Part shown: piece by piece, positions 1 to 5,752 of the stretch | Position numbering within the stretch: position 1 is the stretch's first letter | Layout: the number at the start of each line of letters is the position of its first letter | Made by a program: the position numbers and the translations under genes | The notes under the pieces: model-generated | Told to the model about the DNA's origin: nothing | The model's input: only the letters and a program-made list of their open reading frames with translations | Databases searched by the model: none | Assembly: GCA_021814735.1 (NCBI GenBank) | Contig: JAKAHX010000087.1 | Location: 1-6,731 of the forward strand | Direction of reading: 5' to 3' | DNA: 6,731 nucleotides | Origin: Chloroflexota bacterium | GTDB taxonomy: Bacteria > Chloroflexota > Limnocylindria > Limnocylindrales > CSP1-4

Positions 1-1
1 C

Positions 2-700
2 GGCCATTTCCAGCTGAAGAGCGGGCGCCACGCGGAACGCTACCTGGAGAAGTTCCAGGTCCTGCAGTATCCCGACGCGGTCTCCGAGCTGTGCGGCCAC
101 CTGGCCGCACTCGTCTCCGGGCCGGAGGGCTCCGCGGTGGACGTGGTGGTGGGACCCACCACCGGCGGGGTGATCCTCGCGTTCGAGGTCGCCCGGCAGC
201 TTGGCGTGCGGGGCATCTTCGCGGAGGAGGTTCACGACCCGGATGGCACGACGCGGCGCGAGTTCCGCCGAGGCTTCCAGCTCGCCGAGGGCGAGCGGGT
301 CCTGCTGGTAGACGACATCCTGACCACCGGCGGCTCGCTGCTGGCAATGCTCCCCCCGATCGAGGCCGCGGGCGCCGAGCTGGTCCTGGCGGCGGTGTTG
401 GTGGACCGCTCCGGCGGCCTGCGGAGCGTCACGTCTCCGGTGAGCGGCCACGCCTACCCGGCCCACGCGCTCTGGACGCTGGAGCTGCCCACCTACGATC
501 CGGGTCCCGCGAGCTGCCCGGGATGCGCCGCGGGTCGCGAACTCGAAGTCCCCGGCTCCAGCGGCACCAAGCGCGGGGTCGTCGCGGAGACCATCGCGGA
601 GGGCGAGGCGTCCGGTCGCCGCGGCCCGGGCATGCCTCCGGCGCCCGCCCAGCAGACCCCGTCCGGCGCGCCGCCCACGACGCTCGGTCCCGCGACCTGA
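2..700 (+). CDS. pyrE: Orotate phosphoribosyltransferase, N-terminally truncated by window edge
   Basis: This enzyme joins orotate to PRPP to give orotidine 5'-phosphate in cytosolic pyrimidine synthesis. The frame is open from base 2 to the TGA at 698-700. It begins GHFQLKSGRHAERYLEKF, which matches the early substrate-binding segment of PyrE (G-x-F-x-L-x-SG-x-x-S/A-x-x-Y), so only about 20-30 residues are missing at the left edge. The type I PRPP-binding motif VLLVDDILTTGGS is at bases 299-337, with the paired aspartates at 311-316. After the fold comes CPGCAAG and a PGSSG segment. A CPxC near the end is, from memory, usual in Thermus/Chloroflexi-type PyrE. About 40 further residues rich in Gly, Pro and Ala follow and match nothing I know. 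A GTG at 137 could be taken as a start, but it would remove the conserved N-terminal segment and is rejected. Its neighbours are oxidase-assembly genes after a 230-base gap, so it is probably a separate transcription unit. Confidence 0.93.
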   Translation, partial: GHFQLKSGRHAERYLEKFQVLQYPDAVSELCGHLAALVSGPEGSAVDVVVGPTTGGVILAFEVARQLGVRGIFAEEVHDPDGTTRREFRRGFQLAEGERVLLVDDILTTGGSLLAMLPPIEAAGAELVLAAVLVDRSGGLRSVTSPVSGHAYPAHALWTLELPTYDPGPASCPGCAAGRELEVPGSSGTKRGVVAETIAEGEASGRRGPGMPPAPAQQTPSGAPPTTLGPAT

Positions 701-777
701 CGCCGGGATACGCGGCCCTGGCAAGGTCCGCCCCGGATCGGCGGCCTATCCCGGCGACCGCTGGGCGCCGGGATACG
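701..777. repeat. Three-copy CGCCGGGATA element with perfect hairpin after pyrE
   Basis: CGCCGGGATACG occurs at 701-712, directly after the pyrE stop codon, and again at 766-777. An inverted copy, TATCCCGGCG, lies at 747-756. The inverted copy can pair with the right copy (747-756 with 766-775, ten base pairs, nine-base loop ACCGCTGGG). It can also pair with the left copy (701-710, 36-base loop), but not with both at once. The short-loop hairpin could end pyrE transcription, but no T-run follows it, so an intrinsic terminator is uncertain. Alternatives are a Rho-dependent 3' end, an RNA-stability structure or a protein-binding palindrome. Confidence 0.6.
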
Positions 778-810
778 ACGCTCGGCCTCAGGGACGGTGC
801 CGAACGGCCC

Positions 811-832
811 TTGACGCGGACTTCGCTACAAT
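811..832 (+). promoter_or_regulatory. Possible promoter region upstream of the COX15-CtaB gene
   Basis: TACAAT at 827-832 is one base from the sigma-70 -10 consensus and stands out in this GC-rich gap. TTGACG at 811-816 looks like a -35 box but is only 10 bases upstream, where 16-18 is normal, so the two cannot form a standard pair. No good -35 lies at the normal distance. If the -10 is real, transcription would start near 839 and leave a leader of about 90 bases before the ATG at 931. The leader contains the palindrome CGATCGATCG at 897-906. I see no riboswitch in it. Confidence 0.3.
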
Positions 833-930
833 CCTGACCAGCGTCCCGCCGCGTCCGGTCCCATCCCCTGCTCTCTCCGCGCGGTCCCGCCACCGTCGAT
901 CGATCGTTCCGAGGTCACGAACGCCGACTC

Positions 931-3003
931 ATGACGCGCTTCCAGAGGCTGGCACTCACCACCGCGATCGCCACGTACATCCTCGTCGTCATCGGCGCCA
1001 TCGTGCGCGGGACCGACTCCGGCATGGGCTGTCCGGACTGGCCCCTCTGCCACGGACAGATCATCCCGTCCACCACGGACTACCACCCGTGGCTGGAGTG
1101 GTTCCACCGGTTCATCGCGATGATCATCGGGTTCCTGGCCCTGGGCGTGGCGGTCCTGGCCTGGCGCGGCTACCGCACGCGACGATCGATCCTCTGGCCG
1201 TCGCTGATCGCGGTGGTGGTGGTGCTGATCCAGGCCGCGCTCGGTGCGATCACGGTGGCCGAGAACAACGCGGGCGACACGGTGACCGCCCACCTGGCCA
1301 CGGCCATGATCCTGCTCGGGATCCTGGTCTACATCGCGATCCGTTCGCGCTACCCGGACGCCCTGCCGGCACGGGGGAGCAGCCAGCGGTTCACGCTGCT
1401 CGCCGCCTTGGCGGCCGCATCGATCTACGCACTGCTCCTCTTCGGCTCCCACGTGACCGCCACCGAGGCGGCGCTGGTCTTCCCCGACTGGCCGCTGTTC
1501 AACGGATCGCTGATCCCGTCCTTCCAGCAGCACCCGGCGGAGGAGATGGCCCAGTTCCTCCACCGGGTCGTGACGGTCGTTGCGGGCCTGATCCTGCTCG
1601 TGACGGCCTGGGCGGCGATGCGCCAGCCTCGGCACCGGCGCGGCACGGTCGTGGCCATGGTGCACTCGGCCCTCGCGCTGTTCGTCATCCAGGTCTTCGT
1701 CGGTGCGGCACAGATCTTCACCTCGCTCGCCGACTGGGCCGTGGCGCTCCACGTCGCGCTCGCGGCGGCGATCTGGGCGCTCACCCTCGCGGCGACCATC
1801 CACAGCTACTACCTGACCCGCCTCGACGCAGTCCCGGCCACGGCGGGCGGCGGAACCGCCACGCAGGGATCGGACGGTCCCGGGCACGGCGAACGCACGG
1901 ACCTCGGCCCCGCGGGGCTCTCGGCATTCACGGCCCGCATCCCGGCAGGTGGGATCCCGGCGTTCGTGGCCGACGGTGGCCGCTCGGTATCCGTGGCCCG
2001 CATCCCGGCGGACGACGCGTTCCTGCCGCCCGGGACCCACGACCTGACCAGCGACCTGCTCGACCGCGCCCCCTTCACGCCGGCCGTCGGCGAGGTCACC
2101 GGGCCGCCCGGGTGGCGTGCGCGGATCGGCGCGTACGTGGCGCTCACCAAGCCGCGGATCATCGAGCTGCTGCTGGTCACCACGGTCCCCGCCATGGTCC
2201 TTGCGACACGTGACGTGCCGGGAATCCGCGTCGGCTCGTGGCTCGCGCTGGTGGTGGCCACGCTGATCGGCGGCGCGCTGGCGGCGGGTTCCGCCAACGC
2301 CATCAACTGCTACATCGACCGGGACATCGACGAACTGATGTCGCGGACCCGCCGGCGCCCCCTGCCGGCGCACACCGTGGATCCGGAGAACGCGCTGATC
2401 TTCGGCCTGGCGCTGGGCGTCCTCTCCTTCGCCTGGCTCACCATCTTCGCCAACCTGCTGGCGGCGTTCCTGGCCCTCCTGGCGATCGCGTTCTACGTGG
2501 TGATCTACACGCTGCTGCTCAAGCGGAGCACGCCGCAGAACATCGTGATCGGCGGGGCGGCGGGCGCGCTGCCGCCGGTGATCGGCTGGGCCGCCGTGAC
2601 GGGCAGCGTCGCGCTCCCCGCGCTGTTCCTGTTCCTGATCGTCTTCTACTGGACGCCGCCTCACTTCTGGGCGCTCTCCCTGCGGCTCTCCCGCGACTAC
2701 GAGGCGGCCGGGATCCCGATGCTTCCCGTGGTGAAGGGGGTGCGGGAGACGAACCGGCAGATCGTGCTCTACACGGTCCTGCTGGTGGGCCTGACGCTGG
2801 TCTTCGCGCTGGTCGCAGGCATGGGCCTGGTCTACACGCTGGGGGCCGCCATCCTTGGCGCGCTCTTCCTCCGGCAGGCGCTGGTCCTCTGGCGGGACGG
2901 CACCGGCGCCGGCGCGATCCGCCTGTACCGGTTCTCCATCACGTACCTGACGCTCCTGTTCGCGCTGGTCGCCCTGGACGTCCTGCTGCCCATCGCCCTG
3001 TAG
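931..3003 (+). CDS. Fused haem A synthase (COX15/CtaA) and protoheme IX farnesyltransferase (CtaB)
   Basis: This bifunctional membrane enzyme serves aa3-type oxidases. Residues 1-295 are a COX15/CtaA domain that oxidises haem O to haem A. Residues 398-690 are a UbiA-family haem O synthase that adds a farnesyl group to haem B. In the first domain I see the disulfide motif GCPDWPLC (C34, C40), E56 and H59 in EWFHR, and H121, H211 and H274 as likely haem ligands, spaced as in Bacillus CtaA. Eight membrane segments are visible there. The second domain has N459-x3-D463-x3-D467 (prenyl-diphosphate/Mg binding), RRRPLP, and DYEAAGIPMLPV at 589-600, with about eight or nine membrane segments. A linker of about 95 residues (roughly 300-395) rich in Gly, Pro and Ala joins them. 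The ATG at 931 is the only start in frame. GAGGT at 911-915 is far for a ribosome site. COX15-CtaB fusions are known in Chloroflexota and, as I recall, Thermus. No break or frameshift is seen. Confidence 0.96.
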   Translation: MTRFQRLALTTAIATYILVVIGAIVRGTDSGMGCPDWPLCHGQIIPSTTDYHPWLEWFHRFIAMIIGFLALGVAVLAWRGYRTRRSILWPSLIAVVVVLIQAALGAITVAENNAGDTVTAHLATAMILLGILVYIAIRSRYPDALPARGSSQRFTLLAALAAASIYALLLFGSHVTATEAALVFPDWPLFNGSLIPSFQQHPAEEMAQFLHRVVTVVAGLILLVTAWAAMRQPRHRRGTVVAMVHSALALFVIQVFVGAAQIFTSLADWAVALHVALAAAIWALTLAATIHSYYLTRLDAVPATAGGGTATQGSDGPGHGERTDLGPAGLSAFTARIPAGGIPAFVADGGRSVSVARIPADDAFLPPGTHDLTSDLLDRAPFTPAVGEVTGPPGWRARIGAYVALTKPRIIELLLVTTVPAMVLATRDVPGIRVGSWLALVVATLIGGALAAGSANAINCYIDRDIDELMSRTRRRPLPAHTVDPENALIFGLALGVLSFAWLTIFANLLAAFLALLAIAFYVVIYTLLLKRSTPQNIVIGGAAGALPPVIGWAAVTGSVALPALFLFLIVFYWTPPHFWALSLRLSRDYEAAGIPMLPVVKGVRETNRQIVLYTVLLVGLTLVFALVAGMGLVYTLGAAILGALFLRQALVLWRDGTGAGAIRLYRFSITYLTLLFALVALDVLLPIAL
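1932..2009 (+). repeat. In-frame 63-base duplication in the COX15-CtaB linker
   Basis: GGCCCGCATCCCGGC occurs at 1932-1946 and again at 1995-2009, exactly 63 bases (21 codons) apart. Flanking codons also correspond: SAFTARIPAGG versus SVSVARIPADD, each followed by an AF. This looks like an old tandem duplication that lengthened the linker without changing the frame. Confidence 0.6.
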
Positions 3004-3017
3004 CGATCTGTAGGCCT

Positions 3018-3063
3018 AATGACCCCCAGTCTAGGGGCCATTTGCCGGCGAGAAGGGGCCATT
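3018..3063. promoter_or_regulatory. Cluster of three AATGRCCCC-like sites, possible operator
   Basis: AGGGGCCATT is repeated exactly at 3033-3042 and 3054-3063, a spacing of 21 bases or two helical turns. A third, inverted copy, AATGACCCCC, is at 3018-3027 and differs from the perfect inverse at two positions. The first two copies form an imperfect hairpin around AGTCTA, and the third ends five bases before a possible -10 box. The layout fits a binding site for a dimeric regulator acting on the subunit III promoter. The hairpin could instead be the 3' end of the upstream transcript, although it has only a short T-run (TTT at 3041-3043). The regulator is unknown. Confidence 0.4.
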
Positions 3064-3068
3064 CGGGG

Positions 3069-3074
3069 TATGAT
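3069..3074 (+). promoter_or_regulatory. Possible -10 element (TATGAT) upstream of the small ORF and coxC
   Basis: TATGAT matches five of six bases of the sigma-70 -10 consensus and is followed by CGACG. The nearest -35-like hexamer, TTGCCG at 3042-3047, is 21 bases away, too far for a standard promoter, so an activator or a different sigma factor may be needed. Transcription would begin near 3081, about 45 bases before the small ORF. Confidence 0.3.
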
Positions 3075-3124
3075 CGACGCCCCTGCCGGGTCCTGAAGCA
3101 AGCGCACGAGGTGGTCTCCTGAGC

Positions 3125-3316
3125 GTGCAGCTGTTCCCGCGCCTTCGATCGGTCGTCGCGGCCGCGGCCCTCTCCGGGCTCGCGCCGACGGCCGGCGGCC
3201 CCGGCACCGTCTGCCCTCTCGTACCCGGCGTGCCCGGCTCGGACCCGGGGACGCGGATCGTCGCCCGGCAGCTGCCCAGCGCGTTGGTGGCAATCACGGC
3301 GGAAGGAGTCAGTTGA
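3125..3316 (+). CDS. Small hypothetical protein, 63 residues, coupled to coxC
   Basis: I do not recognise this protein. It starts with GTG, ten bases after a plausible ribosome site GAGGTGG (3108-3114), and its TGA at 3314-3316 overlaps the ATG of the oxidase subunit III gene (TGATG), which suggests translational coupling. My hand count of its codons gives GC of about 78% at first, 63% at second and 87% at third positions, the order expected of real coding DNA in a GC-rich genome. The N-terminus (MQLFPRLR, then SVVAAAALSGLA, then PTAGG) resembles a weak signal peptide or a short membrane anchor. The rest is Gly- and Pro-rich with one cysteine (C30). It could be a small oxidase-associated or secreted peptide, or simply a leader ORF that feeds ribosomes to coxC. 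A chance ORF remains possible. Confidence 0.42.
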   Translation: MQLFPRLRSVVAAAALSGLAPTAGGPGTVCPLVPGVPGSDPGTRIVARQLPSALVAITAEGVS

Positions 3317-3906
3317 TGGCCGCACGGGCAGAGGCGCTGCCGGCACCCGTCCACGGCGAACGCCAGGGCGTGGACACCGCGCTGGTGGGGATGCTCCTCT
3401 TCATCGCCAGCGAGATCATGTTCTTCGCCGGGCTCTTCGGCACCTACTTCAGCATCCGCGCCCTGCACGCGGTCTGGCCGCCGCCGGGGTTCACGCTGGA
3501 CCTCGGGCTGGCGGCGGTGCTGACCGTCATCCTGGTCTCCAGCTCCTTCACCATGCAGTACGCCGTCGCGGCTATCCGGCGCGGCGACCGGACCGCGATG
3601 ATCCGCGGGCTGACGGTCACCCTGATCCTCGGCGTCGTCTTCCTGTGTGGCCAGCTGTACGACTACGCGACCCTGGGGTTCGGGATCAGCAGCGGCGTGT
3701 ACGGCACACTCTTCTTCACCATGACCGGCTTCCACGGCGCGCACGTGCTGGGTGGCGTGATCGCGATGACCGTGGTGCTGCTGCGCGGCATCAACGGGCA
3801 GTTCTCCGCACGGCATCACACCGCGGTCGAGGCCGTCAGCATCTACTGGCACTTCGTTGACGTGGTCTGGATCGGCCTCTTCTCCACGCTCTACCTGCTC
3901 CGCTAG
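3316..3906 (+). CDS. coxC: Cytochrome c oxidase subunit III
   Basis: This is a membrane subunit of the haem-copper oxidase that reduces oxygen. It binds lipid and stabilises the catalytic subunit I rather than carrying a redox centre. At 196 residues it is the short bacterial form with five membrane segments: about 22-47, 63-83, 97-115, 126-157 and 175-195. Family marks visible are GMLLFIASEIMFFAGLFGTYF with the conserved E33, TGFHGAHVLGG at 137-147 (H140, H143), E172, and YWHFVDVVWIGLF at 177-189. The ATG at 3316 is chosen because the ribosome site GGAAGGAG (3301-3308) lies seven bases before it. A TTG at 3313 would leave only four. Subunits I and II are not in this window, but the fused haem A/O synthase upstream supports an aa3-type enzyme. 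The same family includes quinol oxidase subunit III (CyoC), which sequence alone does not exclude. Confidence 0.95.
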   Translation: MAARAEALPAPVHGERQGVDTALVGMLLFIASEIMFFAGLFGTYFSIRALHAVWPPPGFTLDLGLAAVLTVILVSSSFTMQYAVAAIRRGDRTAMIRGLTVTLILGVVFLCGQLYDYATLGFGISSGVYGTLFFTMTGFHGAHVLGGVIAMTVVLLRGINGQFSARHHTAVEAVSIYWHFVDVVWIGLFSTLYLLR

Positions 3907-4139
3907 TTCCAGCGTGGCACGCGGCCCACCGCCCGGGGCACGCGCCACGGCCAAGTGAGGACCCGACGCTCCACTCGCTGCCCCGCGCGCAGGTCGCGCG
4001 GCGCCCTCCCGCCTCCACGCGGACCGTCCACCGGCCGTCGCGCACGCCCCCGGCGCCTCCCCGGCGCGGCCGAGCGCGGACTGGTGCGCTCGTCGCGGGC
4101 TGCCTGGCGGCGTGTGCGTGGCTCCTGGCAGGCTGTGGC
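3907..4139 (+). other. Very GC-rich gap with imperfect hairpin and lipoprotein signal coding end
   Basis: No ATG or TTG on the + strand occurs in this stretch before 4140. Just after coxC, CGTGGC (3913-3918) can pair with GCCACG (3944-3949), with GCCC/GGGC (3924-3927 with 3936-3939) nested inside. This may mark the 3' end of coxC mRNA, but no T-run follows. I find no promoter. The right end, about 4074-4139, reads in the frame of the downstream thioredoxin gene as an arginine-rich stretch followed by a lipoprotein signal sequence, so part of this gap is probably coding. Confidence 0.4.
4092..4136 (+). other. Lipoprotein signal sequence and lipobox, in frame with the thioredoxin gene
   Basis: These codons read VAGCLAACAWLLAGC. 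The hydrophobic run follows arginines encoded at 4065-4079 and ends in LLAGC, which fits the lipobox consensus [LVI][ASTVI][GAS]C. The protein would be lipid-anchored at this cysteine on the outer face of the cytoplasmic membrane. The segment is outside any ORF that uses a standard start codon. Confidence 0.65.
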
Positions 4140-4628
4140 ATGCTGGGGGTGGGCGGCGCAGGTCCGGCTGGCGCCCAGGCGAGCGTCATCGTCGTGGGCG
4201 CCGGCGGGCTCGACGGCCATCCGGCCCCGGCGTTTCGCCTGCAGGACCTGCAGGGGCAGACCGTGGACCTGGCATCCTTCGCTGGACGCCCGGTGGTCGT
4301 GAACTTCTGGGCCTCCTGGTGCATCCCCTGCCAGCAGGAGTTCCCCTTGTATCGGCAGGCGCTCGGGCAGTACGCGGCGCAGGGGCTGGAGGTGCTGGGC
4401 ATCATCTACGACGACACGCCCGACCGGGCTCGCGCCTTCATGCGCCGGGAGGATGCAACCTGGCCGGCGCTGATCGACCCGGAGGGAGCCGCGGCGCGCG
4501 CGTACCGCGTGGCCGCCATCCCCACCTCGTTCTTCGTGGACCGGCACGGCGTGATCCGCGCCGCGAGCTACGGCCCGCCTCCGGCGGATGCGCTGGCGTC
4601 GTACCTGCGCCAGATCGTCGGGTCGTGA
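4140..4628 (+). CDS. TlpA/CcmG-like thiol-disulfide oxidoreductase, probable lipoprotein, true start upstream
   Basis: This is a thioredoxin-fold protein that would reduce disulfides outside the membrane. Counting from the ATG at 4140, it has the lead-in GHPAPAFRLQDLQG, then VVVNFWASWCIPC with C61 and C64 as the redox pair, GIIYDDTPDRARAFM at 88-101 typical of CcmG/ResA/TlpA, and the cis-proline loop IPTSFF (P128). Likely targets are apocytochrome c or the copper-site cysteines of CoxB/Sco. That role is inferred from the oxidase genes alongside. Upstream in the same frame, without a stop back to 3861, lie codons for RTGALVAGCLAACAWLLAGC, a clear signal peptide ending in lipobox LAGC (Cys at 4134-4136). 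The ATG at 4140 falls just two codons after that cysteine, so it is unlikely to be the real start. Yet no ATG, GTG or TTG exists in this frame between 3861 and 4140; only CTG (3978, 4104) is available. The coordinates given are the secure minimum. The stop overlaps the next gene's GTG. Confidence 0.88.
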   Translation: MLGVGGAGPAGAQASVIVVGAGGLDGHPAPAFRLQDLQGQTVDLASFAGRPVVVNFWASWCIPCQQEFPLYRQALGQYAAQGLEVLGIIYDDTPDRARAFMRREDATWPALIDPEGAAARAYRVAAIPTSFFVDRHGVIRAASYGPPPADALASYLRQIVGS

Positions 4629-5752
4629 CGGGACAGGGGACACCGCTCGCGGGTGGCATGGCTGGAGCGAGCGGCGCGGGCGGCGCGGGCGGCGACGCGA
4701 TCGTCCTGGAACGGCTCACCAAGCGATACGACGGGCGCGCCGTGGTCGACGAGCTCGACCTGACCGTCCGGCAGGGCGAGCTGTTCGCCCTCCTCGGGCC
4801 GAACGGTGCCGGCAAGACGACGACGGTCGAGATCGTCGAGGGTTACCGGACACCCGACGGTGGCACGGTCCGCGTCCTCGGCTGGGATCCTCGCCGGGAC
4901 GCGCGCAAGCTCCGCCCATCCCTGGGGCTGATGCTGCAGACGGGTGGCCTCTACTCGCAGCTCCGACCGATCGAGGCACTGGAACTCTTCGCGTCCTTCT
5001 ACCCGGACCCGCTGGAGCCGATCGGGCTGCTCGCACAGGTCGGGCTCGCGCACGTGGCCCGCAGCCGCTACCGGGATCTCTCGGGCGGCGAGCGGCAGCG
5101 CCTGAGCCTCGCGCTGGCGATCGTGGGCCGTCCGCGGCTGGCCATCCTGGACGAGCCGACTGCGGCGATGGACGCCCAGGCCAGGCGCGAGACGTGGCGG
5201 ATCCTGCGTGCGCTCCGGGATGGCGGCACCACCATCCTGCTGACCACCCACTTCCTCGACGAGGCGGAGGCGCTGGCCGACCGGGTCGCGATCATCGACC
5301 ACGGGCGGCTGATCGCCCTGGGGACGCCGGCCGAGCTGCGTCGGGGGCTCGGCACGCTGCACCCCGATGCGACGACCATCGGCGCCGCCCCCGACCTCCG
5401 CGAGGTCCGACTGGAACTGGCCGCGCCGCTGGACGCGGAGCGGCTCGCCCAGGTGGGCCGGTTGCGCGGCGTGCAGGCGCTGCGGATCGACCGGCCGGGC
5501 GTGTACGTCCTCCGGACGGCGTCCGCCGGGGACCTGCTGGTCGAGATCGCCACCTGGCTCCTCGCCGTGGCCATCGAACCACTCGCGATCCGCGTGGGCC
5601 AGGGCAGCCTGGAGGACGTCTTCCTCCGACTGGTCGGCGAGGGCGAGGCGCCCGGGGCCGACGCGGGCGTCCCGGTGTCCGGCGGAGCCACCTCCGCAGA
5701 CGGTGGCGCCGGGACGACCACCGGCGGGACGACCACGGGAGGCGCACGGTGA
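4625..5752 (+). CDS. ABC transporter ATP-binding protein (ABC-2/DrrA-CcmA type)
   Basis: This cytoplasmic ATPase powers the membrane partner encoded next. Counting from GTG 4625 (375 residues), all nucleotide-binding motifs are intact: Walker A GPNGAGKTT at 58-66, Q-loop Q105, signature LSGGERQR at 152-159, Walker B LAILDEP at 172-178 and switch histidine H209. The C-terminal part (about 255-340, ending LEDVFLRLVGE) is typical of drug- and antibiotic-export ATPases of the DrrA/CcmA group. The substrate cannot be read from sequence. I chose GTG 4625 because it overlaps the upstream stop as GTGA, the same junction used by the next gene. ATG 4658 is the alternative and would give 364 residues. 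Neither has a strong ribosome site. Residues 11-23 are Gly/Ala-rich. The last 30 residues are Gly/Thr-rich, contain a five-codon repeat (GGGACGACCAC at 5711-5721 and 5726-5736), and look disordered. An ABC pair next to haem A synthase genes is also known in Actinobacteria. Confidence 0.93.
   Translation: MTGQGTPLAGGMAGASGAGGAGGDAIVLERLTKRYDGRAVVDELDLTVRQGELFALLGPNGAGKTTTVEIVEGYRTPDGGTVRVLGWDPRRDARKLRPSLGLMLQTGGLYSQLRPIEALELFASFYPDPLEPIGLLAQVGLAHVARSRYRDLSGGERQRLSLALAIVGRPRLAILDEPTAAMDAQARRETWRILRALRDGGTTILLTTHFLDEAEALADRVAIIDHGRLIALGTPAELRRGLGTLHPDATTIGAAPDLREVRLELAAPLDAERLAQVGRLRGVQALRIDRPGVYVLRTASAGDLLVEIATWLLAVAIEPLAIRVGQGSLEDVFLRLVGEGEAPGADAGVPVSGGATSADGGAGTTTGGTTTGGAR
5737..5742 (+). promoter_or_regulatory. 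Ribosome binding site setting the permease start
   Basis: GGGAGG lies six bases before the GTG at 5749, inside the end of the ATPase gene. It is the strongest ribosome site in this operon and supports GTG 5749 as the permease start. Confidence 0.7.

Noticed and set aside
137..139. GTG 137 as the start of pyrE
   Set aside because: Conserved PyrE residues (GHFQLKSGRH and following) are encoded upstream in the same frame, so the gene continues past the left edge.
91..837. 248-codon + strand frame across pyrE and its gap
   Set aside because: The Arg/Gly/Pro-rich product lies out of frame with the clear PyrE motifs. It reflects scarce stop codons in GC-rich DNA.
826..2664. 612-codon open frame on the - strand opposite the COX15-CtaB gene
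   Set aside because: It is a shadow frame. Its product is almost all Arg, Gly, Asp, Glu, Gln and His, has no fold I know, and the opposite strand encodes an intact enzyme with all key residues.
3313..3315. TTG as start of coxC
   Set aside because: The ATG three bases later has better spacing (seven bases) from GGAAGGAG and is the stronger start codon.
3955..4302. 115-codon + strand frame starting at GTG 3955
   Set aside because: The product is Arg/Pro/Ser-rich without a recognisable domain and runs across the secure redoxin frame. It remains of interest only as a possible frameshifted start of the redoxin.
4112..4624. N-terminal extension of the ABC ATPase back to GTG 4112
   Set aside because: It overlaps the redoxin gene in another frame and encodes no domain. 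The ATPase fold starts near residue 25 from GTG 4625.
4588..5748. N-terminal extension of the permease back to 4588
   Set aside because: It is an out-of-frame shadow of the ATPase gene. GTG 5749 has a good ribosome site and the GTGA overlap.
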